Origin: Scalesia atractyloides
Taxonomy: Eukaryota; Streptophyta; Magnoliopsida; Asterales; Asteraceae
Reading direction: 5' to 3'
Assembly (NCBI GenBank): GCA_947069175.1
Contig: CAMTDV010000023.1
Span: forward strand, 92,130,240-92,194,239
DNA length: 64,000 bases
The translations under genes and the position numbers were made by a program. This document shows positions 11,814 through 25,307 of the stretch, piece by piece. The notes below the pieces were generated by a model. The model saw nothing but the letters and a program-made list of their open reading frames with translations. It made no database searches and was not told the DNA's origin. Position 1 is the first letter of the stretch; the number at the start of each line of letters is the position of its first letter.

Positions 11814-11832
11814 ATTTCGGGATGAAATTCCT

Positions 11833-11847
11833 AAAAGTAGGGGATAC
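11833..11847 (+). promoter_or_regulatory. Polypurine tract, E1 copy 1
   Basis: AAAAGTAGGGGATAC lies immediately before LTR2 TGTAAC and is identical to the tract at 3650. Confidence 0.75.
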
Positions 11848-12030
11848 TGTAACATTTGTCAAAAACGGGTTTCCAAAACCCGCTCCGTTTTGTAATCGAA
11901 TATCAACCTATAAAAGTCACGTTGAATATTTATGAGTATTTTGATTTAAATGATACATAATTAATAAATAAACTAAACTATAAAAATTATATTTGATAAA
12001 AAGTTAAAACAAAATAAATAAAAAAGAAAT

Positions 12031-12112
12031 GCTGCTGCCGGGGCTCGAACCCGGGTCAGCCAGAACAACTCCAACGACTTAACACACACTCACATCACCA
12101 CTCCGCCACTTG
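12031..12112 (-). repeat. Antisense tRNA-like block in LTR2
   Basis: Same block as in LTR1, with a perfect CCGGG/CCCGG T-arm around TTCGAGC on the minus strand. Confidence 0.65.
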
Positions 12113-12952
12113 TTGTTTTCTGTTATCTCTAGGAAACAAATAACATTTATACACAAACTCGGTTAAACCGGTTGCGCCAACTGAGAAACTGAAATCGGCA
12201 ATTCAATCGTCTAATCGTTTGATTAATCGCTCATTCACGTTTTATAACCGATGAACCGATGATTTTAATCAATTCAGAAGTGATTGAACATAAATTTTCT
12301 TTATTATCGGTTTTTATAACTGAAATGAATCAAGTCCCAATTACTTCAACTCAATACCACTCTCGCGACTCAGAAACATCATACCAACATTTCATTTCAC
12401 TTTCGTCACACTTTCAGTTCGTCAGAACGCTTAAATCAACTCGCCGGAATTTTCTGCAAAATTCGCCGGAAAACCGTATTCATCCTCAAACGGTAAATCT
12501 TTCAATAAACATTGTAGTTCAACAATTGTTAGGCTATTTCTAACTTAAACCTTTCATTTGAAATCGAATTCAGGCACTGTATTCAGCTAATTTCAGTTCG
12601 CCGAAAAAATTCTGAAATCTCTATATTCATCTGAGAATCGGTAAGGGCATTCAAACCCTCTGTTAACATTTGCTGATCACTTCAATTTCACGATTAGCTA
12701 ATAAAAATAGTTAATTGTCTTGTTCAGTTAAAGAGCATGAAAACAGAGCCGACGCAATTGCCGGAAATTCTGTGATATATCATTCCTACGGTATGTTACT
12801 TCCAACATCGTTTCTGTCATTTCATTTTAACCTTAAGAATGTTTGATAATCGTAAAAACAAGAAACGGATCAGTGATTCAGTCGACGGAAATTTGAATGA
12901 AGAAGACGAAGTTAGTTAAGTTATAAGTTTAATTAAAATCAGTAATATGAAC

Positions 12953-13368
12953 GGGTTAGACACACAGTCCAGCGGTGGACTGTGTGCAAAACATATACGC
13001 ATGTCCCGAGTTCGATCCCTGATACACGCACTCCTTATGTAATAAAATGCCTTTTTGTTTAAAAACTAAACCGGGTTAACTCAGTTAGTTGTTAAGTATA
13101 ATAAAAACCGAGATAATAACCAGGTTAGACACACAGTCCAGCGGTGGACTGTGTGCAACACTAAGTCACACGTCGCGAGTTTGAAACCCGTCACTGGCAC
13201 CGGTTCGTTGAATTAAAATGTTTTTGAAATTAAAAGAATTTTGGTTAAACCGAATTAGTATATAAATATAATTAAAAACAAGATTATTTCGGGTTAGACA
13301 CGTAGCTCAGTTGGTAGAGCTGCGTGCACGCGTACGGGAGGTCTCGGGTTCGAGCCTCACCCAGCGTA
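12953..13368 (+). repeat. Three tRNA-like modules in LTR2
   Basis: Modules at 12953-13031, 13123-13201 and 13292-13368 match LTR1. The third keeps both A-box and B-box matches. Confidence 0.72.
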
Positions 13369-14514
13369 AACTATTTCGCTGACCGAACCGGTCAACAAGT
13401 CAACAGGTCAACGGTCAACGCGAAATAAACAATTTTTTTTATATTTTTATTTATTTAATTTAATTTAAAAATCAATTAAAAATACTTAAAAATAACATTT
13501 TTAAAGATAGAAAATAGCCTTAAACTCACAAAAATATATGTAAAAATTTCATTAAAATCCTTAACAAAATCCACTCATTTAATATATTTTTCCGTTATTA
13601 TTTAGGTTAGTATTTCTCGTTGTTCCGCTCATCTAATTCGTGCGCATCTCACCATCTCCAATCCAACGCACCCAATGTGAGTGAATCTTTACAAATTCCC
13701 CGTTTTAATCACGTTTTGGGGTGTATCATGTGTCTTGTTATATATATTATAATTAAACCATTGTGCATACATCATATCATGAACATGTGTATTCAGTTTG
13801 TTTCTGTTGTGTAGTTATTGTTGGATGCAATTTATTATTTTCAGTACATGCAATTTCATAGGCCACCGCTCCACATTACATTATGAGCGTTGAGCATGTT
13901 CCCCATTTCATTATGAGGTTGAACCTGGCGTGCCCACATACGATCGGCTCCGTTTGATTGAGCCTTGATCGCACAGACATTTTCATTTTCAGTACATGCA
14001 ATACGATCGGCTCCGTTTGATTGAGCCTTGATCGCACAGTTTCATTTATGTTATTTATCGTATGATGTTGGTATGTTCATGTATGCTGTCATACGTTATT
14101 GTATGTTATAGTTGTGACTGCTATTTGCCACTGCTTGATTATTTACATTTGCTCATTTATGATTATGCACAATTTTTCATTGATAAACTAACAAGTAATT
14201 CATTAATAAATGTTTATCTAATAAGGTTCACTCGCCAACTTATGTTGACCCAAAAACCCCCATTTTTACATATGATACAGGTGAACCAGCAGCAGCTAGG
14301 AACACATAGGATTGGACTAGAAGAATAAAATGATTTAGAGTTGGGATTGTTATGTTTGGTTTATTTTCTTTGTATTGTATGAACATGTTTGGATATTTGG
14401 AAATGTAACTTTGACTTTATTAAATATGAAACATATTAGTAAATGTCATGAGCTTTGGTGATAACCCAATTATGCCCCGACTCTTATTCCGGTGCGGGTC
14501 GGGGTGTGACAGAT

Positions 14515-14527
14515 TGGTATCAGAGCC
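14515..14527 (+). promoter_or_regulatory. Primer binding site (iMet tRNA), E1 copy 2
   Basis: TGGTATCAGAGCC after LTR2, identical to the copy 1 site. Confidence 0.9.
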
Positions 14528-15321
14528 ATGACTATAGGGATATAGGATAGGTTATTAGACCCTTAGAGCCTATACTATAGTTGATTAGAAATTTATAAGA
14601 TTTTTGTGTGTTACATGCCAAATTTCATGATGTTTATATGTTTTATGTTAAATGTTACATTCAATATTATGCAAGCATGTTCATAAGTATGTATTATCAT
14701 ATAATGCTTATCATGAATCATATACTCATAACATATCACATCCATGAAAGCACACACCACATCATGATTGCTTTTACAATGATTTTTGTGTTTTCAAATC
14801 TCATCAAAGTGAGTTCTCATGACGGGCATGTAGTAACTGGAAGGGTACCAGTACCGGTAGTCGGAACGTCCTGTCTAGGCTGGCATTCGTATAAATCCAA
14901 AATAAAGGACCAGTTTGCCTACCTGGGGACTAACGATGAGAGTACGAAGTACCTATTAGGCCAAAGCATGCTATACCAAACGTCGTGTGAGCTAACCCCA
15001 CTTTGAGTTGTCATTGTGTCTACACCTAGTCACGTTCCGACCAAACATCTCATGAACATATTTTGTGGTTTGCATTCGGGTGATGCGAGTGTTAAATTGC
15101 CAATACTAATGTGAATCCTACCAAGCCAATAGCCATGGGGGCCCACATGACTATATAGGTGAAGGTATGGGAGACATTTGAGGCCCAACATGAGCAAACC
15201 CAAGACATCCTATGGATGTAGTTGCATTATTGATATTTATGTTATTTTCATTTTCTTAAAGACACATGACACCTAAAAAGACACCATAAACTCACAATCT
15301 TCTCATTTTATGATCCTGTAG
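14528..15321 (+). promoter_or_regulatory. Conserved untranslated leader, E1 copy 2
   Basis: It appears identical to the copy 1 leader, with the same inverted repeat and conserved block. No independent gene is evident. Confidence 0.6.
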
Positions 15322-18300
15322 ATGTCGTCTAGACAGCAACGAAGGGGTAAAAGATCAGGAAGGTCTCAGGAACGCTTGGCCACACAGATCGCGAAACAAA
15401 TGGCCACGATACTGCCTGACATTGTGGTCCAAGTACAACAAGCCCTCGCTACAAATCCTACTAACCCTCCCCAACAACATGACCAGAACATCGACAACCC
15501 TCCTACCAGCAAGTGCTCTTACAAACATTTCAAATCTTGTGATCCTCCTAAATTTGAGGGGACCGAAGGTGTCACTGCTCTCTTACATTGGTTCGAGGAG
15601 ATGGAAAACACCTTTCTCAACTGCGATTGTCCTGAGGATCGCAAGGTTCGATACGCTACCGGGAGACTATTTGGAGTAGCTCTCACTTGGTGGAATACTG
15701 AGAAAGGGAAGAGGGGAACGGAAGATGCAATGGCCTTAACTTGGGAGGAGTTAAGGGAAATCATGACTAGGCGTTTCTGTCCTAGGAGTGAAATTAAAAA
15801 GTTGGAGGATGAATTTCATGCTCTAAAGCAGAAGGAGGGAGACCATACCACTTATAACAAGAGGTTCTTGGAGTTGAACCAAATGTTTCCAAATTTATTC
15901 ACCCCAACTTATCGTCTGATTGAGCATTATATTCGAGGACTTCCCTCGAAAATTCAAGATTCAGTCCTCAGCACTTCACCGGTAACACTTGAAGCTGCTA
16001 TGGAGCTAGCAACTGAACTGACCGAGAACCGAATTCGCAACGAGAAGTTCAAAGAAGAGAAAAAGAAAGCCCCTGTTGAGGGTCAAACTTCAAACCATCC
16101 TATCTCTTCCTCTAAGTTTGCTAACAAGAGGAAGCGCAACACCAGAAATTTCGCTGTCACTCAAGCCAACTCCCCTATCCCTGCTGCACCCATTACCCAG
16201 GTTGCTCCTTCACCCGCACCATACAGAAGACCTTACACTGGCCCGTTACCAAAATGTAACCGTTGCCAATATGACCATTCCCCTGATCATCCCTGCCAAT
16301 ATTGCACCGGCTGCGGTCGCGCGGGTCATACTGTTCAAACCTGCCGCATGCCTCAACGAACGAACCGCCACCAACCTTTAACCCAAACCCACCAACAAAT
16401 AATGGGCCAAGCCCAACAACCCCTACTATTACCACCCACCCAACATTTAGCCCAAACATATTACCAGCCCAATTATCCTATGGGTCAACCTATGCGGGCT
16501 TGCTACAATTGCAGAGACCCGAGCCATTTCAGAAACACTTGTCCAAGGTTGGTAAACATTATTCATGCTCAGGCTCAAGCCAACCCAGTGAATCAAGCGA
16601 ACCAAGCTCCTCCACCTGCAAGAGGAAGAGTTTTCAATATTAACGCGAATCAGGCTAGAGCTGACGGCAATGTGGTTAACGGTACGTTCCTTATAAATGG
16701 TAGATATGCATCTATGTTATTTGATACTGGTGCGGATAGAAGCTTTGTGTCTTTCGAATTTGAACCTATCTTAAGCAAAAATCGGGATAAGCTCACGGAA
16801 TCCATAACGGTAGAAGTTGCGGACGGGAAACCAGTTTCATTAAACTCTATTATACACAACTGTACACTCACCTTAAACGACCACGATTTCTCAGTCGACC
16901 TTATTCCTATGAAGCTGGGAAGTTTTGATATCATAATCGGTATGGATTGTCTCAGTCAATATCAGGCAGAAGTTGTATGTCGTGAAAAATTTATTCGTAT
17001 TCCTCTTTCAAACGGTCAGACTCTTCGAATCATTGGAGAAACCTCGTCGAAAGGGCTCAGCTTAATGTCTTGTCTTCAAGCTCAAAAATATCTTCGCAAG
17101 AATTATGTCGCGTTTTTAGCTCATATCATCAAAAAGGGAACCATGGAGAAGAAACTTGAAGACATTCCAATAGTAAAAGACTTCCCGCAAGTTTTTCCTG
17201 ACGACATTTCAGGACTTCCTCTAGTTAGAGACGTCGAATTCCGTATTGATCTTATACCTGGTGCTACACCAGTTGCAAAGTCTCCTTATAGGTTAGCCCC
17301 CTCTGAAATGCAAGAGCTAGCCAGTCAATTACAAGAGTTGACTGACAAGGGATTCATACGTCCTAGCTCGTCGCCTTGGGGTGCACCTGTCCTTTTTGTA
17401 AAGAAGAAAGATGGATCGTTTCGTATGTGCATCGACTACAGAGAGCTCAACAAGTTAACAATCAAGAATCGCTATCCTTTACCTCGCATTGATGATCTTC
17501 TTGACCAACTACAAGGTGCCAGCTGCTTTTCAAAAATCGACCTTCGATCTGGCTATCATCAACTTAGAGTGCATGAAGAAGACGTCCCTAAGACTGCTTT
17601 TCGAACTCGTTATGGCCACTATGAATTCATGGTTATGCCATTTGGTTTAACCAACGCACCAGCTGTCTTCATGGACCTAATGAACAGAGTCTGCAAACCT
17701 TATCTTGATCGATTTGTTATAGTCTTCATCGACGATATTCTTATTTATTCAAAATCTAAATCTGATCATGAGCGTCATCTTCGACTCATCCTTGCACTTC
17801 TAGAAAAGGAAAAGCTTTATGCCAAATTCTCCAAATGTGAATTCTGGTTAAAAGAGGTGCAATTCCTCGGGCATGTAGTTAATGACAATGGAATACATGT
17901 CGACCCTTCAAAGATCAAAGCGGTTCAAGAATGGCAAGCTCCACGTACACCAACTGAAGTAAGATCTTTTCTTGGTCTAGCTGGCTATTATCGTCGGTTC
18001 ATTTCAAACTTCTCTCGCATTGCTGTACCACTCACGGCTTTAACTCATAAGGAAAACCTTTCATATGGGGACCCAAGCAAGAAGAAGCCTTTCAAACTCT
18101 TAAACAAAAACTTTGTGATGCACCAATCCTCACTCTTCCTGAAGGTTGTGATGATTTTGTAGTCTATTGCGACGCGTCAGGGCAAGGATTAGGCTGCGTT
18201 CTAATGCAAAGAGGAAAAGTCATAGCTTATGCTTCGAGACAACTCCAGACACATGAAAAGAACTACACCACTCATGACCTAGAACTTGGAGCCGTTGTGT

Positions 18301-19994
18301 TCGCTCTTAAGGTATGGAGACATTATCTCTATGGTACTAAGTGTGAAATATATACTGACCACAAGAGTCTTCAACATATCTTCAATCAAAAGGAGTTAAA
18401 CATGAGGCAACGAAAATGGGTCGAACTTCTAAATGACTACGACTGTGAAATTAGATACCACCCTGGTAAAGCAAATGTGGTGGCTGATGCACTTAGTCGA
18501 AAGGGATATGCGAACTCCATTCGTCTTCTATGTTCGCAAATTATAACTGACATTAAAGATCAAATTCGAGAAGCCCAACACGTTTCAATAACGGAAGAAG
18601 ATGTACGAAAGGAGATGTCCTGTGGAGCTGAGCTAAAAATTGGAACTAAATCTGACGGTATTCTGTACTACCTAGATCGTATCTGGATTCCTAACCACAA
18701 CAATCTTCGTGAAATTCTTATGAATGAAGCTCACAAAACGCGATATTCTATACACCCAGGAGCCGATAAGATGTATCAAGACCGACGATACACCTATTGG
18801 TGGCCTGGAATGAAGAAGGATATTGCCGTTTTTGTTTCCAAGTGCCTTACATGTTCCAAGGTGAAGGCTGAACAACAAAGACCCTCAGGACTTCTGGTCC
18901 AACCGGAAATACCTGTATGGAAGTGGGAAAACATAACCATGGATTTCATTACCGGGTTACCTCGCACTTCTGCTGGGTATGACACTATATGGGTGATTAT
19001 AGACCGACTTACAAAATCAGCTCACTTTATTCCTATCCGTGAAGATTTCAAGAACGAAAATCTTGCCCGTATTTATATCAACGAAATCGTAAGCCGACAT
19101 GGGGTACCGTTAAGCATTATTTCTGATCGTGATGGTCGTTTCACTTCACGAACATAGCAAGCAATACAATCCGCTATGGGCACGCGATTAGATCTCAGTA
19201 CCGCCTATCATCCTCAAACTGATGGACAGTCTGAGCGCACCATTCAAACTCTTGAAGATATGCTTCGAGCATGTGTCATAGACTTCAAGGGAAATTGGGA
19301 CGCCCACCTACCATTAGTTGAATTTTCGTACAACAACAGCTATCATTCAAGCATCGGCATGGCACCTTTTGAAGCCTTATATGGTCGTAAGTGCCGATCT
19401 CCTGTATGTTGGCACGAAATTGGGGAAGCTCAAATTACTGGTCCAGAATTGATCCAAGAAACCACAGACAAGATCCATCAAATTCGAAACAATCTTCTAG
19501 CGGCTCAAAGTCGTCAAAAGAGTTATGCAGATAAACGACGGAAGCCCTTAGAGTTTAACATTGGTGATCATGTACTTTTAAAAGTATCACCGTGGAAGGG
19601 AGTAGTTCGTTTTGGTCAAAAGGGCAAGCTAGCACCACGTTACGTAGGACCTTTCAAGATATTCGAAAGAGTAGGTCCTGTAGCATACAAGCTTGATCTA
19701 CCAGAAGAACTCAACAGGATTCATCCCACATTCCACGTGTCGAACTTGAAGAAGTGCCTCGCTGATGAAAACCTCCACATTCCTCTGGAAGATATTCAGA
19801 TTGATGAATCTATGAATTTTATTGAAAGACCTGTAGAGATCATGGACTTCGGGGAAAAACGTCTGCGGCGAAGTCGCATTCCAATTGTTAGGGTACGCTG
19901 GGAGTCGAAACGGGGACCTGAGTTTACTTGGGAACGTGAAGACTCAATGCGTGCAAAAAACCCGCATCTTTTTCCTACTACTTCAACTACTTAA
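15322..19994 (+). pseudogene. E1 copy 2 gag-pol polyprotein, frameshift plus stop
   Basis: Domain order and length match copy 1. A single G is lost near 18051, at the RT/RNase H connection (GGAAAACC where copy 1 has GGGAAAACC), so the first frame stops at 18162. The original frame reopens at 18204-19157 (RNase H and integrase) and ends at the same TAG as copy 1 (19155-19157). The last part, 19176-19994, is the integrase C-terminus with private changes (for example His to Arg near 19513, His to Asn near 19815, Val to Ala near 19954). The shared TAG with different private changes points to duplication of an already mutated copy. Confidence 0.92.
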
Positions 19995-20013
19995 ATTTCG
20001 GGATGAAATTCCT

Positions 20014-20028
20014 AAAAGTAGGGGATAC
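20014..20028 (+). promoter_or_regulatory. Polypurine tract, E1 copy 2
   Basis: AAAAGTAGGGGATAC directly before LTR3 at 20029. Confidence 0.75.
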
Positions 20029-20211
20029 TGTAACATTTGTCAAAAACGGGTTTCCAAAACCCGCTCCGTTTTGTAATCGAATATCAACCTATAAAAGTCA
20101 CGTTGAATATTTATGAGTATTTTGATTTAAAATGATACATAATTAATAAATAAACTAAACTATAAAAATTATATTTGATAAAAAGTTAAAACAAAATAAA
20201 TAAAAAAGAAA

Positions 20212-20294
20212 TGCTGCTGCCGGGACTCGAACCCGGGTCAGCCAGAACAACTCCAACGACTTAACACACACTCACATCACCACTCCGCCACTTG
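20212..20294 (-). repeat. Antisense tRNA-like block in LTR3
   Basis: Same block as LTR1. One substitution changes the T-loop flank (GGGACTCGAACCC on the plus strand), so the T-arm has one mismatch. Confidence 0.62.
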
Positions 20295-21134
20295 TTGTTT
20301 TCTGTTATCTCTAGGAAACAAATAACATTTATACACAAACTCGGTTAAACCGGTTGCGCCAACTGAGAAACTGAAATCGGCAATTCAATCGTTTAATCGT
20401 TTGATTAATCGCTCATTCACGTTTTATAACTGATGAACCGATGATTTTAATCAATTCAGAAGTGATTGAACATAAATTTTCTTTATTATCGGTTTTTATA
20501 ACCGAAATGAATCAAGTCCCAATTACTTCAACTCAATACCACTCTCGCGACTCAGAAACATCATACCAACATTTCATTTCACTTTCGTCACACTTTCAGT
20601 TCGTCAGAACGCTTAAATCAACTCGCCGGAATTTTCTGCAAAATTCGCCGGAAAACCGTATTCATCCTCAAACGGTAAATCTTTCAATAAACATTGTAGT
20701 TCAACAATTGTTAGGCTATTTCTAACTTAAACCTTTCATTTGAAATCGAATTCAGGCACTGTATTCAGCTAATTTCAGTTCGCCGGAAAAATTCTGAAAT
20801 CTCTATATTCATCTGAGAATCGGTAAGGGCATTCAAACCCTCTGTTAACATTTGCTGATCACTTCAATTTCACGATTAGCTAATAAAAATAGTTAATTGT
20901 CTTGTTCAGTTAAAGAGCATAAAAACAGAGCCGACGCAATTGCCGGAAATTCTGTGATATATCATTCCTAGGGTATGTTACTTCCAACATCGTTTCTGTC
21001 ATTTCATTTTAACCTTAAAAATGTTTGATAATCGTAAAAACAAGAAACGGATCAGTGATTCAGTCGACGGAAATTTGAATGAAGAAGACGAAGTTAGTTA
21101 AGTTATAAGTTTAATTAAAATCAGTAATATGAAC

Positions 21135-21550
21135 GGGTTAGACACACAATCCAGCGGTGGACTGTGTGCAAAACATATACGCATGTCCCGAGTTCGATCC
21201 CTGATACACGCACTCCTTATGTAATAAAATGACTTTTTGTTTAAAAACTAAACCGGGTTAACTCAGTTAGTTGTTAAGTATAATAAAAACCGAGATAATA
21301 ACCAGGTTAGACACACAGTCCAGCGGTGGACTGTGTGCAACACTAAGTCACACGTCGCGAGTTTGAAACCCGTCACTGGCACCTGTTCGTTGAATTAAAA
21401 TGTTTTTGAAATTAAAAGAATTTTGGTTAAACCGAATTAGTATATAAATATAATTAAAAACAAGATTATTTCGAGTTAGACACGTAGCTCAGTTGGTAGA
21501 GCTGCGTGCACGCGTACGAGAGGTCTCGGGTTCGAGCCTCACCCAGCGTA
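21135..21550 (+). repeat. Three tRNA-like modules in LTR3
   Basis: Modules at 21135-21213, 21305-21383 and 21474-21550. Module 1 has ACAATCCA in place of ACAGTCCA, which weakens one pair of its hairpin to A-C. Confidence 0.7.
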
Positions 21551-23931
21551 AACTATTTCGCTGACCGAAACCGGTCAACAAGTCAACAGTCAACGGTCAA
21601 CAGGTCAACGGTCAACGCGAAATAAACAATTTTTTTTATATTTTTATTTATTTAATTTAATTTAAAAATCAATTAAAAATACTTAAAAATAACATTTTTA
21701 AAGATAGAAAATAGCCTTAAACTCACAAAAATATATGTAAAAATTTCATTAAAATCCTTAATAAAATCCACTCATTTAATATATTTTTCCGTTATTATTT
21801 AGGTTAGTATTTCTCGTTGTTCCGCTCATCTAATTCGTGCGCATCTCACCATCTCCAATCCAACGCACCCAATGTGAGTGAATCTTTACAAATTCCCCGT
21901 TTTAATCACGTTTTGGGGTGTATCATGTGTCTTGTTATATATATTATAATTAAACCATTGTGCATACATCATATCATGAACATGTGTATTCAGTTTGTTT
22001 CTGTTGTGTAGTTATTGTTGGATGCAATTTATTATTTTCAGTACATGCAATTTCATAGGCCACCGCTCCACATTACATTATGAGCGTTGAGCATGTTCCC
22101 CATTTCATTATGAGGTTGAACCTGGCGTGCCCACATACGATCGGCTCCGTTTGATTGAGCCTTGATCGCACAGACATTTTCATTTTCAGTACATGCAATA
22201 CGATCGGCTCCGTTTGATTGAGCCTTGATCGCACAGTTTCATTTATGTTATTTATCGTATGATGTTGGTATGTTCATGTATGCTGTCATACGTTATTGTA
22301 TGTTATAGTTGTGACTGCTATTTGCCACTGCTTGATTATTTACATTTGCTCATTTATGATTATGCACAATTTTTCATTGATAAACTAACAAGTAATTCAT
22401 TAATAAATGTTTATCTAATAAGGTTCACTCGCCAACTTATGTTGACCCAAAAACCCCCATTTTTACATATGATACAGGTGAACCAGCAGCAGCTAGGAAC
22501 ACATAGGATTGGACTAGAAGAATAAAATGATTTAGAGTTGGGATTGTTATGTTTGGTTTATTTTCTTTGTATTGTATGAACATGTTTGGATATTTGGAAA
22601 TGTAACTTTGACTTTATTAAATATGAAACATATTAGTAAATGTCACGAGCTTTGGTGATAACCCAATTATGCCCCGACTCTTATTCCGCTGCGGGTCGGG
22701 GTGTGACACTCAACATATTTCATTAACGGAAAATGACGTACGCGTTGAGCTGTCTTGTGGAGCTGAACTCAAAATCGAAACCAAATCCGATGGTATTCTT
22801 TACTATTTAAACCGTATTTGGATCCCCGATCGCGACAATCTTCGTGATTTCCTCATGAATGAGGCACACAAAACCCGATACTCAATACATCCAGGAGCCG
22901 ATAAGATGTATCAAGACTTACGATACACCTACTGGTGACCTGGCATGAAAAAGGATATCGCTGTTTTTGTTTCCAAGTGCCTTACATGTTCCAAAGTGAA
23001 AGCTGAACAGCAAAGACGATCAGGACTTCTGGCCCAACCCGAGATACCTGTATGGAAGTGGGAAAACTTAACCATGGATTTCATTACGGGTTACCTCGCA
23101 CCTCCAGTGGGTATGACATCATATGGGTAATCATTGATCGTCTTACAAAATCAGCCCACTTCATTCCAATTCGCGAGGACTTCAAGAACGAGAAGTTAGC
23201 TCGTATCTACATCAACGAGATCGTAAGCCGTCATGGGATACCGTTAAGCATCATTTCAGACCGAGATGGTCGTTTCACTTCACGAACATGGCGGGCCGTA
23301 CAATCCGCTATGGGTACATGTTTAGACCTCAGCACCGCCTTTCACCCTCAAACTGATGGTCAATCTGAGCGAACCATCCAAACCCTTGAAGACATGCTGC
23401 GAGCGTGTGTCATAGACTTCAAGGGTAATTGGGACACTCACCTACCGTTAGTCGAGTTTTTCGTACAACAATAGCTATCATTCAAGCATCGGTATGACTC
23501 CTTTTGAAGCTTTATATGGTCGTAAATGCCGATCTCCAGTATGTTGGCACGAAATTGGTGAAGCGCAAATCACCGGACCTGAGTTGATTCAAGAAATAAC
23601 CGACAAAATCCTTCAAATTCGAAACAATCTTCTAACGGCTCAAAGTCGTCAAAAGAGTTATGCTGACAAACGACGAAAGCCCTTGAATTTTGTGTTGGTG
23701 ATCAAGTACTTTTGAAAGTGTCACCGTGGAAGGGAGTGGTTCGTTTTTGTAACATCCGTCAAAAAAACCGGATTTACCAAACCCGCTCCGTTTATTAACC
23801 GAACAATCAGTTAAAAATTTCGTTGCGTATTTAATGCCCAAATTAATTTTAAACGATACATAATTAATAAGTATATTGGAATATATAATTTATATTTGAA
23901 AAAGTATTTAAAATAATGAAATAAAAATAAA

Positions 23932-24018
23932 AGGCTGCCGGGTTTCGAACCCGGGTCAGCCGGGTCAACCTGGTCAGCAACGATTTAACTTTCATCCATC
24001 AAACCACTCCGCCACTTG
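23932..24018 (-). repeat. Antisense tRNA-like block in S1
   Basis: Minus strand: GGCGGAGTGGT near the 5' end and a perfect T-arm CCGGG-TTCGAAA-CCCGG. Confidence 0.65.
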
Positions 24019-24727
24019 TGTTCTTTAGTAACATATTAAAAACAATTAATTCAAATACACAAACTCGAATTTAAAACTGACGCGCCCAATCGCAGTCGTC
24101 GAAATCCCGACGATTTCACCGAGATTGGACGGTTTCTTCTGATTTAACCGAAGTCTTAACTATTACATCGGTTATAACCGACGTCTGAACCCGCGACACA
24201 AGTCATAACCGCCGGAAAATTATTGACCGACGAATCAAGACGGAAAACGGACCAAATTCGTCGATGTTCTGCCCTATAAATACACCCTCTAACTTCTGTT
24301 AGCTTTTTCGCTCACAATCACACTCTTTCCCGATGTAATTTCACTCGCCGGAAAACTTCTACAACTCGCCGGAAAACCGAGCCCTTCACCTCTGTGCCTT
24401 ACTCTAAAAACTGAACACCCAGAGCTCATACCGAAGCCACCCACACTCATCTCAAGCTCCCTGAAGACCCTCTGCCGCAGGACACACGTCGCCGGAATAA
24501 TCTGCTATCATCGGAGTTTCGCCGGCGAAAAAGAGGAGCCCTGTTCGGTATATCTTACACTTAATCTCTCATTCTTTTTATTAATCTTACATGTAATTAA
24601 TCACAACACCCTAAAGAAACTTGATTAAATTGTCGAACCAGTCGGACATTGGTTCTGGCTGAAGCTTAACGAAGAAGATGAAGTTTTCAGTTGCATATAT
24701 GTTTAATTTAAATCAAGATATATCTCG

Positions 24728-25307
24728 GGTTAGACAGACAGTCCAACGGTGGACTGTGTGCAAATAAACACGCATACGTCCCGAGTTCGATTCTTGTCCC
24801 ACGCAAACTCGCCTTAATAAAAATGTTTTTTTTAACTGAACCGGATTCACTGCAAATAGATGTTAAGTTTAATAAAAACCGGAATAATAACCAGGATAGA
24901 CACACAGTCCAGAGTGGACTGTGTGAACGTTTAAATCACACGTCGCGAGTTTCGAGTCCAGACTACCGTACCGGTTCTGGCAATTATCAAACTTTTCATA
25001 TAAGGCAGAAATGAAATTATCTAGTTTGTATATAAGTATAATAAAACTCAGATTATTTACCAAGTTAGACACACAGTCCAGCGGTGGACTGTGTGTCAAC
25101 CTAAGCCACAGGTCCCGGGTTCGAGACCTGTGGAGAGCACCGAGCGAGACATTAAAATCATTTTTGAAATAAACGATTTTTGGATTAATTCAATTAGTAT
25201 ATAAATATAATTAAAAACAGAAATATTTCAGGTTAGACACGTAGCTCAGTTGGTAGAGCTGCGTGCACGCGAACGGGAGGTCTCGGGTTCGAGCCTCACC
25301 CGGCGCA
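24728..25307 (+). repeat. Four tRNA-like modules in S1
   Basis: Modules at 24728-24804, 24894-24974, 25063-25140 and 25231-25307. The third has a strong T-arm-like stem (ACAGGTCCCGGGTTCGAGACC). The fourth keeps TAGCTCAGTTGG and GGTTCGAGCC. The second has lost CGG from its loop region (CCAGAGTGG), shortening the hairpin. Confidence 0.7.

Larger units (their letters stand above)
11848..14511 (+). repeat. E1 LTR2 (2664 bp), shared by two tandem units
   Basis: TGTAAC...GTGTGACA. It acts as the 3' LTR of copy 1 and the 5' LTR of copy 2, the signature of a tandem retrotransposon. It is almost identical to LTR1 and clearly more different from LTR3. Donor-like GTGAGT, acceptor-like ATACAG|GTGAAC and two GATCGGCTCC hairpins (13941, 14004) are kept. 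Confidence 0.95.
2152..22708 (+). mobile_element. E1: head-to-tail tandem gypsy array (3 LTRs, 2 full + 1 partial internal regions)
   Basis: The layout is a 9-nt LTR remnant (2152-2160), partial internal region (to 3664), LTR1 3665-6329, internal region 6330-11847, LTR2 11848-14511, internal region 14512-20028, LTR3 20029-22708. All copies are in the same orientation, with periods of 8183 and 8181 bp. The whole block is flanked by one 5-bp target duplication, CTCAA (2147-2151 and 22709-22713), so it entered E2 as a single insertion and was expanded afterwards by unequal exchange. Both complete internal copies carry the same integrase nonsense codon. Private substitutions distinguish the copies, which argues against a simple assembly duplicate. 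Confidence 0.93.
20029..22708 (+). repeat. E1 LTR3 (2680 bp), right end of the array
   Basis: TGTAAC...GTGTGACA followed by the target duplication CTCAA (22709-22713). It differs from LTR1/LTR2 by many scattered substitutions and an extra GTCAAC-type repeat near 21580-21600. It is probably the original 3' LTR of the founding insertion. GATCGGCTCC hairpins lie at 22138 and 22201. Confidence 0.94.
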
